A stretch of 5,446 nt of DNA from JADFRG01 sp046759305 (GCA_046759305.1 JBHIBY010000125.1:1-5446); one strand, 5' to 3'. Counted from the stretch's first letter, positions 1 to 4,637 are shown. Notes: a model not told the origin generated them from the letters alone. Numbers and translations: made by a program.

Positions 1-233
1 GGTTCTCCGCCGGCCAGGGTCACGGTCATGACGCCACATTGGCCAAGCTCCTCGAAGAAGGTGAGCCACTCCTCAGCGGGGAGGTCCGCATATTCAACGG
101 CGGGATTGTTAAAGAAATAGCAGTAACGACAACGCAGGTTGCAGCGGGCGGTTATCTCGATGTCCACACTGCGCGGCGTGCTCATGACGTCGGGTGCGCT
201 AGGGATGCCCTGGCTGAGCGGCGCCAGTGTCAT
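1..233 (-). CDS. scmE: SynChlorMet cassette radical SAM/SPASM protein ScmE, N-terminal part (runs off the window)
   Basis: Only the first 77 codons are inside the window, because the gene leaves through base 1. The translation carries the radical SAM cluster motif CNLRCRYC at residues 31-38 (C31, C35, C38 bind a [4Fe-4S] cluster) and ends in AGGEP, the S-adenosylmethionine-contacting GGE motif. The flanking text STPRSVDIEITAR and DLPAEEWLTFFEELGQCGVM matches what I recall of ScmE, one of two PqqE-like enzymes in the SynChlorMet cassette. The family is expected to modify a ribosomal peptide by radical chemistry, with a C-terminal SPASM domain that cannot be seen here. The ATG (233-231) overlaps the scmD stop as ATGA, indicating translational coupling. 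M17 is a possible later start. Identification as radical SAM is secure; assignment to ScmE rather than another PqqE-like enzyme rests on memory of the family. Confidence 0.88.
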   Translation of the reverse strand, partial: MTLAPLSQGIPSAPDVMSTPRSVDIEITARCNLRCRYCYFFNNPAVEYADLPAEEWLTFFEELGQCGVMTVTLAGGE

Positions 234-523
234 GATCCGGCAATCTCCATTTCGTAGCCTACGTAGCCGCCTTCCGCAAGCTCGGCAGCGAATGAGGCCA
301 GCTCGTCTTGGACGCTCTCATGGACTCCGTCGAACTGCTCAGCTAGCCGGTCCGCAATTCCTCCCAGCGTGCTCCGGCCATCGAGCAGCTTCCATACCGC
401 AACGCCAACAGGATTGAGTCCCACCGCTTGAGCGGTGTCAGGATTGAACAAGACTGCCCAGTCGTCGAACTCCTCCCTCAGGACAACAACCGGGTTTGGG
501 ACGGGCTGATCTGCTTGGGTCAT
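230..523 (-). CDS. scmD: PqqD-like peptide-binding protein ScmD
   Basis: This is a complete 97-residue protein, the usual size for PqqD. It shows the PqqD pattern in order: W22 and LFNPDT (25-30), LNPVGVAVWKLLDG (36-49), TLGGIADRLAEQF (52-64), then a V-x-x-D-x-x-x-F helix (71-78) and a final LxxxGY segment. PqqD-type domains (RiPP recognition elements) hold the leader of a precursor peptide and present it to a partner radical SAM enzyme, here the adjoining ScmE. The start is fixed by a strong GGAGG (531-535, read on the minus strand) 7 nt upstream of the ATG. The ATG overlaps the stop of a 48-codon ORF and the TGA overlaps the scmE ATG, so three reading frames are chained by 4-nt overlaps. 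The PqqD-like fold is well supported; the ScmD subfamily name follows from the scmE neighbour. Confidence 0.9.
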   Translation of the reverse strand: MTQADQPVPNPVVVLREEFDDWAVLFNPDTAQAVGLNPVGVAVWKLLDGRSTLGGIADRLAEQFDGVHESVQDELASFAAELAEGGYVGYEMEIAGS

Positions 524-666
524 TGGCCTCCCTCCATCTGTGACCTCACGTTCACGGTTTTGAACATGGCCTCTGGCATGGTTTCGAAGGATGAGCTATC
601 GATCAGCGGAGGCCGGTTCGGACTCCGCTTGGCCGGTCTGCCCGCCCGGATATCCGTTGGCAGCAT
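520..666 (-). CDS. 48-residue ORF coupled to scmD; candidate precursor peptide
   Basis: This short frame starts at ATG (666-664) and runs 48 codons to TGA (522-520), which overlaps the scmD ATG as ATGA. It begins MLPTDIRAGRPAKR, continues PPLIDSSSFETMPEAMFKTV and ends NVRSQMEGGQ. Its 5' half overlaps the end of the 86-codon ORF in another frame, while its 3' half fills the gap before scmD that would otherwise be empty. No strong Shine-Dalgarno precedes the first ATG; internal starts at M30 or M34 would give peptides of 19 or 15 residues. What is seen is an intact frame and an exact stop-start overlap. That it is translated, and that it is the substrate of ScmD/ScmE, is inference from position: RiPP precursors are often tiny and sit just before the recognition protein. 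It could instead be a coupling leader, or the displaced 3' end of the upstream gene after a frameshift. Confidence 0.4.
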   Translation of the reverse strand: MLPTDIRAGRPAKRSPNRPPLIDSSSFETMPEAMFKTVNVRSQMEGGQ

Positions 667-856
667 TGCTTCGGATGCTCACTTGAAAGCGCCCAGGAGA
701 CTTCCTCAGCCGAATCTCAATTTCGTCTTCCAAAGCCATCGCCGACAGTGCTTCATCGATCATAGCCAATTCACGATCCGCAAGCAGGCTCCTTAGAGAG
801 TCGACCCGCCTGCCTTCTCGACCCCTGACATGCATGTTTGGTCTTTTCCGTTCCAC
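596..856 (-). CDS. Hypothetical 86-residue protein heading the scm cassette
   Basis: I do not recognise this family. The start is a GTG (856-854) with AGGAG (871-867) 10 nt upstream; an ATG at codon 8 lacks such a site. The protein is highly charged. Residues 18-43 look helical (SLRSLLADRELAMIDEAL), residues 44-61 look like a beta-hairpin (DEIEIRLRKSPGRFQVSIR), and the last 24 residues form a polar tail rich in G, N, Q, E, A and P containing NGYPGG. There is no Cys, signal peptide or membrane segment. It lies 72 nt upstream of scmD on the same strand, so it probably shares its transcript. A folded leader followed by a flexible tail would suit a RiPP precursor, but it could equally be a conserved accessory protein of the cassette. 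The overlap with the 48-codon ORF leaves open whether a frameshift has split one gene. Confidence 0.55.
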   Translation of the reverse strand: MERKRPNMHVRGREGRRVDSLRSLLADRELAMIDEALSAMALEDEIEIRLRKSPGRFQVSIRSNAANGYPGGQTGQAESEPASADR

Positions 857-1020
857 CGGGTACGTGCTCCTCTAGAAAGTTCTGCCTGGCAGCAGCAAAA
901 AGGAAGGCCTTGGGGATCTCTCATCCGGTGCCAGGCTGAAAGCCGTCACATCAATAGGAAACTACTCGGCAGTAGGTATCTGCATTGGAATGAGGCCAGA
1001 AGTCGATCCATCTTCAACGG

Positions 1021-1157
1021 TGCAAGAAAAGAGGGAGAATAGACCAACAGAGTGGGCATTCGGAGGAGGAGGTTGCCACCAACTGACATTGTTAAGGTAG
1101 CGTTTGGGGTCTAGAGGTGTTTCGATCCTATTCTCCCTCTTCCCTTGTCCCCTTGCA
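1021..1157. repeat. Large imperfect inverted repeat 1
   Basis: The left arm 1021-1042 (TGCAAG then AAGAGGGAGAATAG after two A) matches the reverse complement of 1128-1157. The last 14 positions are identical (AAGAGGGAGAATAG) and the outer TGCAAG is also shared. The right arm carries 8 extra bases between these blocks. The loop is 85 nt and includes a small GGTTG/CCAAC hairpin. Two positions where the arms differ would be G·U wobbles in a minus-strand RNA. It may be a structured RNA, or the remains of a small inverted-repeat element. Confidence 0.7.
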
Positions 1158-1247
1158 CATCTCGGCGCCAATTCCGAAAGTCGTCAGCGAGCTGAGAATC
1201 TGCGTACGACTCAACCGGTAAGTATTGCCCGCAATGGGACGAGCGCG

Positions 1248-1340
1248 GGTGTGCGGAAGCGGGGGAGCGAAGTCAATTCCCCATCAAACTATCGGCTGGC
1301 TAGGGCCACCGGCATTTCTTCGCTCCCCTGCTTCCACACC
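1248..1340. repeat. Large imperfect inverted repeat 2
   Basis: The left arm 1248-1272 and right arm 1318-1340 pair over 22 Watson-Crick positions: GGTGTG, GAAGC and GGGGAGCGAAG. The only interruptions are a 2-nt CG bulge in the left arm and one G opposite T, which would be G·U in a plus-strand RNA. The loop is 45 nt. A stem this long is far beyond chance. No T-run follows on either strand, so it is not a standard intrinsic terminator. Confidence 0.75.
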
Positions 1341-1549
1341 GCCATAAGGGGCTATCCAGAGCTAGATCCTCGATCTTGCCACGATCGGAATCGTGGGGAT
1401 CCCATCGAGCTTCTTGGTATCCAATGCTTCATTCCTCAGAGAGATCAAGCCCTTCCACCGAAAAACTCCGTCTGAGAATGGGCTGAAGGTGTAACCACCT
1501 AGGACGCGCCGTGAGACCTGCAGGTCGAAGCATCTTCATTTGGGCTAGA

Positions 1550-1627
1550 AGCAAGGGGTGCAGGGATTCTCATCACCATGGACGTTCCCTCTCGCCTGCT
1601 TGTCCCTGCACCCCCTCTCCCCTTGCT
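1550..1627. repeat. Large imperfect inverted repeat 3
   Basis: The left arm 1550-1566 (AGCAAGGGG then TGCAGGGA) is perfectly complementary to 1603-1610 plus 1619-1627. The right arm contains 8 additional bases (1611-1618, CCCCCTCT) between the two blocks, which would bulge out of a 17-bp stem. The loop is 36 nt. As in repeat 1, the asymmetry is an 8-nt insertion in the right, C-rich arm, and both outer blocks contain GCAAG. Confidence 0.75.
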
Positions 1628-1857
1628 CCGAAATCATGCTCTTCCACAAAGGCCGACAACTTCATCATCAGCCCAGGGATGAGCACGAGCGGCAGAGCCT
1701 CGGCTATGAAACGGCGGGATGACTTGAGGCGGCTGCTGAATAGACAAATTCACTCATTCGTCTAATCAAACGGAAAGCTCTCTGGTTGATTGTCGGGTCC
1801 TCTGCCGAGAACTAGCCCGCTCAATCCTAAAGATTGCTGCCACGCTCCGCCGCTCCG

Positions 1858-1980
1858 ACTTCGCGGTAGATAGCTCTGATATGAATTGTTGACATTCAAA
1901 AAACCTCTATATCCAGGTTGAAGCGAAGTGCCCGACAGCCAACGTGAACTCAAGCTGTCGAAATTCGATCACAAGATCGA
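1858..1980. repeat. Cluster of nested hairpins downstream of the NusG-like gene
   Basis: Three hairpins lie back to back: ACTTCGC (1858-1864) with GCGAAGT (1923-1929), enclosing a smaller TTCAA..CCT/AGGTTGAA stem (1895-1922) with a one-sided A bulge; CGACAGC (1933-1939) with GCTGTCG (1954-1960); and TCGATC-ACAA-GATCGA (1965-1980). Each single stem is short (6-7 bp) and could arise by chance, but the dense packing is notable. It lies 85-200 nt beyond the minus-strand gene end at 2065, where a 3' untranslated structure could sit. Confidence 0.4.
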
Positions 1981-2064
1981 GTCATGACCTCCAAGGACGC
2001 TGAGAGCCATCGTGTAATCGAAACTTGCTGAGTCTCGCGGCTCACCGGCCGCACATTGCTCTGA

Positions 2065-2637
2065 TCAAGGTAGCAAGGCATTTCGGCCATGCTGGTGAGT
2101 ATCAGGCGCTACCTTCTCAAGCGTGTCTGCCCTGACCTCGGCTGAGAGATAGCGGTCGCTTAGCATTTTGAGCAAAATGCGAACCCGCTCGCTCCCATCG
2201 ATACGAGATTCGAAGATGCCTTCGTACCCCTCGAATGCGCCATTTTGAATGAATACGCGGTCTCCCGGCATCAAACGGTCCTGCACGAGACCCCCTCTCT
2301 CCCACACCTCGTTAACCCTGGCCTTTATGGCTTGGACAAGAAGCGAGGGTACTGGCGCCGGCTCGCCACCAAGGTGAACTAAGCCGTGCGAAAAAGGCAT
2401 CCATCTCAAAGCAGACTCACCGGCGATGTTCAGGTCGGCGAGCACAAATAGGTATCCGGGAAAAAAAGGGCTCAGTCGAGGACACGGGCGACTGATTGGG
2501 AGCTGAGGATAGTATGTCTCGTACCCCGCAGACCGAACAAGGGCATCGAGGGTCGCTTCCTTTCGAGGCTTGCTGTGGAGCACATACCATAATGGGCTCG
2601 TTTTGGCGCCCCCTTGATCACTCGCGTTAAGCTTCAT
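2065..2637 (-). CDS. NusG/RfaH-like transcription antitermination factor
   Basis: This 190-residue protein has the two-domain layout of NusG paralogues. The N-terminal NGN domain spans roughly residues 16-110, with the signature WYVLHSKPRKEATL (17-30), the Y-x-x-Y-Y-P-Q-L segment near 39-46 and FFPGYLFV (58-65). A C-terminal KOW domain covers about 124-157 (GDRVFIQNGAFEGYEGIF). NusG binds RNA polymerase next to the clamp helices; paralogues such as RfaH and LoaP are recruited to particular operons, often for long polysaccharide or secondary-metabolite clusters, and suppress termination there. The ATG is preceded by no obvious Shine-Dalgarno, but an in-frame TAG six codons upstream bounds the ORF and no other start precedes the NGN domain. 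It is more divergent than housekeeping NusG and has no secE or ribosomal-protein neighbours, so a specialised paralogue is likely. The target operon is unknown; the scm cassette lies about 1.2 kb downstream on the same strand. Confidence 0.88.
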   Translation of the reverse strand: MKLNASDQGGAKTSPLWYVLHSKPRKEATLDALVRSAGYETYYPQLPISRPCPRLSPFFPGYLFVLADLNIAGESALRWMPFSHGLVHLGGEPAPVPSLLVQAIKARVNEVWERGGLVQDRLMPGDRVFIQNGAFEGYEGIFESRIDGSERVRILLKMLSDRYLSAEVRADTLEKVAPDTHQHGRNALLP

Positions 2638-3161
2638 GATCGGGTGACACTAGGGTGCTGGTCCTGAGGATCCGGTGGGAAGGACAGCGATTGAGCTGTG
2701 TCTAAATCGCAAGATCCGATGACTCCTTGTTTGAGAAACGCTAAGTGATTTCCGGGAGCACTTTACGAGTCGGCTCCGGGGTGACCGACAGATTATGTTA
2801 GTCTCGTGGATTGGACCATCCGTACGCGCACGGAATTAGCGAAGAAAGACACCCTAAATTTCTGCCCGCCCAATTCCTCAGTAGTACTGGTCTCCCACGG
2901 GAGCTCCCGGATCGGTGATCCACGGATTTCCAAACCACGTCTTGGAGCACGCCTCACTTTGGCGCGTGCTGACTCAAGCACTGAAGCGGTCCTGTATTCA
3001 ACCGAATGGACTGGGTGGAATTGAACTAAGGTGCTGAGGCTCTGGAGCTACTGCCGTGGAGAGAGAAAAAGAGCGGATGAGGATAAGCTGGCGGTTCTCC
3101 TCCAATTGACCTGCGGCTCATGTATTGCCTGAAGAAAGCGGAGGGACTAGCGCTGAAACCG
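2638..3161. other. 0.5-kb spacer between the receiver gene and the NusG-like gene
   Basis: No gene here is well supported. A 62-codon frame on the minus strand (2981-2793, GTG start with a weak AGGA upstream) reads RRAPRRGLEIRG and ETSTTEELGG. This faintly recalls the basic patch and beta-strand of small PilZ proteins, but it is incomplete and lacks the PilZ D-x-S-x-x-G motif, so at most it is a relic. A plus-strand frame over the same bases has no ribosome site. A bulged CCGG(G)AGC/GCTCCGG pair lies at about 2751-2778. I found no ops-like or other element that I can assign as the leader of the NusG-like gene. Confidence 0.5.
2941..2978. repeat. Bulged 11-bp inverted repeat
   Basis: AGCACGC (2946-2952) pairs with GCGTGCT (2964-2970), and outside it CTTG (2941-2944) pairs with CAAG (2975-2978). 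The junction has one base on the left and four on the right, giving a hairpin with an asymmetric internal loop and an 11-nt apical loop. The style matches the larger repeats elsewhere in the window. No T-run follows on either strand. Confidence 0.5.
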
Positions 3162-3163
3162 CT
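3137..3163 (-). terminator. Possible weak terminator of the receiver gene
   Basis: On the minus strand AGCGG (3163-3159), overlapping the stop codon, can pair with CCGCT (3141-3137), followed by TTCTTC. The stem is only 5 bp with a 17-nt loop and the T-run is interrupted, so this is a tentative call. Confidence 0.25.
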
Positions 3164-3554
3164 ATTGTGGAAGCTGCGAAAGCATATGGTCGACTCGCTG
3201 GAGCAGCTCTTGACTGGTGAATGGTTTAGTGAGGTAGCCTTCAGCGCCGGCCCACCAAGCTTCTCCGATGTCTGAGTCTTGTGCTTTGGCACTCACGACG
3301 ACCATCGGCGTATAGAGCATCTTTGGATTCCTAGCCAGGAGTTTTATGAGCGATAGACCGTCGACTTCAGGCATCATGATATCGATCAACATCAGATCCG
3401 GAGTCATCTTTTCCAATGCCATGAGCGCTTGCGCAGCACTGGTGGCCGTGCGAGTTTCATATCCGTGGTGCCGCAGGATGTCTGAAGTGGCCTTACCGAA
3501 CGCCTCGTCATCGTCGACGACCAGGATATTTGCTCGCTTAGGTTCCTTCGTCAT
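3162..3554 (-). CDS. Single-domain response regulator (CheY-like receiver)
   Basis: The 130 residues form one complete REC domain and nothing else. ILVVDDD (10-16) supplies the acidic Mg2+-binding residues, D58 in LMLIDIMMPEVDG is the phospho-acceptor, S88 in VVVSAK is the conserved Ser/Thr, Y107 is the switch aromatic and K110 in TKPF is the invariant lysine. A phosphorylated receiver without an output domain acts through protein contacts or as a phosphate relay for a separate histidine kinase, none of which is in the window. The ATG is preceded by AGGAG with 9-nt spacing and a TATAAT box further upstream, so it appears to be transcribed alone. The reading frame is intact and all key residues are present. 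Its signal and partners cannot be told from the sequence. Confidence 0.93.
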   Translation of the reverse strand: MTKEPKRANILVVDDDEAFGKATSDILRHHGYETRTATSAAQALMALEKMTPDLMLIDIMMPEVDGLSLIKLLARNPKMLYTPMVVVSAKAQDSDIGEAWWAGAEGYLTKPFTSQELLQRVDHMLSQLPQ

Positions 3555-3619
3555 TTCTCACTACTCCTAGGATAGATTAAAAACATACTGAGATTCTTGG
3601 GCGTTGAGATGTCGGCTCG

Positions 3620-3625
3620 ATTATA
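3620..3625 (-). promoter_or_regulatory. -10 box for the receiver gene
   Basis: A perfect TATAAT lies on the minus strand, 65 nt upstream of the receiver ATG, which would give a leader of roughly 58 nt. The -35 region at 16-18 nt spacing (GTTTCA/TTTCAG) matches TTGACA poorly, so the promoter may be activator-dependent or the match may be chance. Confidence 0.4.
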
Positions 3626-3726
3626 GGGCTGAATCCATGAACTGAAACTTACAATCACCTAGCTACATTTAAACCACCCATACCGCTGTTCCTACCTTGT
3701 CGGCAAGACAACGGTCTCTTCTCTCT

Positions 3727-3747
3727 GCCGTTCTCCGTTTGAACGGC
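3727..3747. repeat. Perfect 7-bp hairpin
   Basis: GCCGTTC (3727-3733) and GAACGGC (3741-3747) are exact complements around a 7-nt loop TCCGTTT. It lies in the spacer upstream of the receiver promoter. No T-run follows on either strand, so an operator or RNA structure is as likely as a terminator. Confidence 0.4.
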
Positions 3748-3883
3748 TGCCACGAAGGGGAGCCGATGATGCTGCTGTCGTATTAGGAATCTACGGCAGA
3801 AGCACTCTCAGGTGGAGGCCAGGATCTGGTCAGATTTGGAAGGTTTATGCTCCAATCTCGGCTCAGAATGAGCCACAGAAATA

Positions 3884-3898
3884 GGATGCTTCGCATCC
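3884..3898 (-). terminator. Intrinsic terminator of the lipoprotein gene
   Basis: On the minus strand GGATGC-GAA-GCATCC forms a perfect 6-bp stem with a 3-nt loop, followed by TATTTCT. It begins 27 nt after the stop codon of the lipoprotein gene. The T-run is short and interrupted, so termination may be partial. A second small hairpin (GGCTC/GAGCC, 3874-3860) follows directly. Confidence 0.45.
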
Positions 3899-3924
3899 GA
3901 CGGATAGATCAGAGGGTGCGATCA

Positions 3925-4386
3925 TCAGACGGTGATCGTTCCCCGCTCATGGACGGCTGGGTTATCGCCAACAGGCTCTCCCTCAGGAATATCAGCGGGG
4001 TGTCGCTGCTCCCACCCTGGCCAAAAGGATCTGGTTATTGCGTCCGCCATGGCCTCTCCAAAGGAGCCGTAATAGCGTAGGCCATCCTTATAGATCTGAA
4101 CATGCGCCGCCTCGTGGATCAACGCGGCGGTATGCCATTCCCCATCGCCAAATTCTTGAAACCTGGCAATTTGTCTCGTAACGTCCGCCCAGCCGTACCA
4201 GGGTGTGGGGCCAACCTGGAGCCCGTTTAGGTGGCGTAGCACATAGCCAAGCGCACCCCATTCTTTCAACCGGCTCGCGTGAATTGGCGGTAGCCATGCA
4301 GGCAAAACGGCGGCGGAATCCTGTGCGCAGCCCGCTAGTGCAAGCTGCAGTGCGAGGAGCGACTTCAAGAAGCTCCGTCGGTTCAC
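3925..4386 (-). CDS. Small Tat/lipoprotein-signal protein with HEAAH metallopeptidase motif
   Basis: I choose the GTG at 4386-4384 because GGAG lies 8 nt upstream and the product then begins with a clean signal, MNRRSFLKSLLALQLALAGC. This has a twin-arginine RRxFLK motif, a short hydrophobic stretch and an LAGC lipobox with C20 as the lipidated cysteine. The longer frame from ATG 4443 would put 19 extra residues in front of the signal. The 153-residue precursor carries HEAAH at 91-95, matching the HExxH zinc site (two His ligands, Glu as base), and GEAMADA around 110-116, whose E111 is a plausible third ligand. The region is W/Y-rich (PWYGWADV, SFWPGWE). It is probably a membrane-anchored periplasmic or surface zinc protease, or a protein with that fold; I cannot name the family, and activity is inferred from the motif. 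It appears to be monocistronic. Confidence 0.78.
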   Translation of the reverse strand: MNRRSFLKSLLALQLALAGCAQDSAAVLPAWLPPIHASRLKEWGALGYVLRHLNGLQVGPTPWYGWADVTRQIARFQEFGDGEWHTAALIHEAAHVQIYKDGLRYYGSFGEAMADAITRSFWPGWEQRHPADIPEGEPVGDNPAVHERGTITV

Positions 4387-4519
4387 GGTAGTTGCTCCGA
4401 TGCAGATGGCTGCCGCAGAGGCAAATGACGCCAATCCCTGCATGCGAGTCGAATTCTGTCGTCTATTCCGCCGCGCTGGAGTAGGGTATTTGAGGTGAAT
4501 CTACTAATTTGGCAGCATG

Positions 4520-4637
4520 AAGCCTTGTTGGGGCTCACGAGCCCTATGCCTAAGGACGGGACCATCTCTTGCCGGGATGGGTTTCCGTCCTTTCTTCGGC
4601 CGCGCAGGTGGTTCAAGTCCATTCTCCAACTAAGCTT
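4520..4637 (+). ncRNA. tRNA-like structured element (non-canonical)
   Basis: GTTGGGG (4527-4533) pairs over all 7 bases, with one G·U, with CTCCAAC (4624-4630), like an acceptor stem. Directly before the 3' strand sits a textbook T-arm: GGTGG (4607-4611), loop TTCAAGT (4612-4618), CCATT (4619-4623), with the conserved G-C pair closing the TTCAA loop. Between them AAGGACGG (4552-4559) pairs perfectly with CCGTCCTT (4585-4592), enclosing CCATCTC/GGGATGG (4562-4568/4574-4580) around TTGCC. One folding of that arm gives a 7-nt loop CTTGCCG with TGC in the anticodon position. There is no normal D-arm, no encoded CCA, and the ~105-nt length is too long for a standard tRNA. The outer helix extends to 4520 and 4637 with two mismatches. 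GTTCAAG (4611-4617) could alternatively pair with CTTGAAC (4635-4641). It may be a tRNA-derived relic, a tRNA mimic, or an unrelated fold. Confidence 0.4.

Larger units (their letters stand above)
857..2064. other. 1.2-kb gene-poor spacer rich in inverted repeats
   Basis: No reading frame here has a convincing start, ribosome site or recognisable product. The longer open frames on either strand run across the large inverted repeats, as expected of non-coding sequence. Two minus-strand frames without a usable start look somewhat protein-like and may be relics: 1535-1362 (contains FRWKGLISLRNEAL and GIPTIPIVARSRI) and 1749-1573 (contains ALPLVLIPGLMMKLSAF). Besides the large repeats listed separately there is an 8-bp inverted repeat GCCTGGCA/TGCCAGGC (884-891/929-936), a perfect CCACGAT-CGGA-ATCGTGG hairpin (1379-1396), and a 5-bp GCGGC/GCCGC hairpin without a T-run (2037-2052) just past the end of the NusG-like gene. 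The promoter of the scm cassette should lie upstream of 856, but I see no clear -35/-10 pair. Confidence 0.6.
3555..3924. other. Spacer upstream of the receiver gene
   Basis: About 370 bp without a supported gene. It holds the promoter and leader of the receiver gene at its left and the 3' trailer and terminator of the lipoprotein gene at its right. The middle has small hairpins (TTGTC/GACAA near 3697-3711, GCCGTTC/GAACGGC at 3727-3747, GGCTC/GAGCC at 3860-3874) and no recognisable reading frame. Confidence 0.5.

Noticed and set aside
428..796. 122-codon plus-strand ORF
   Set aside because: It lies antisense to scmD and the two small cassette ORFs, has no recognisable product, and the opposite strand carries the clear PqqD signature and ribosome site.
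962..1171. 69-codon minus-strand ORF with a TTG start
   Set aside because: Both ends lie in the arms of inverted repeat 1 and there is no ribosome site; the composition (WWQPPPP, low complexity) is not protein-like.
1104..1475. 123-codon plus-strand ORF
   Set aside because: It runs across inverted repeat 2 and part of repeat 1, the translation is R/S/P-rich with no family resemblance, and it has no ribosome site.
857..2064. CRISPR array
   Set aside because: The repeats are inverted, of different sequence and irregularly spaced; no direct repeat of constant length recurs.
2793..2981. 62-codon minus ORF with a faint PilZ look
   Set aside because: The GTG start has only a weak AGGA upstream, the PilZ D-x-S-x-x-G motif is absent, and the frame contains the bulged inverted repeat at 2941-2978. 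It is kept only as a possible relic in the spacer description.
4527..4630. Integron attC site
   Set aside because: The GTTGGGG...CTCCAAC orientation is the reverse of attC (RYYYAAC...GTTRRRY), the seventh base does not fit, and no integrase or cassette ORFs are present.
4520..4637. Ordinary tRNA gene (Ala, TGC anticodon)
   Set aside because: The acceptor and T-arm fit, but there is no D-arm with conserved GG, position 37 would be C, no CCA is encoded and the length is about 30 nt too great.
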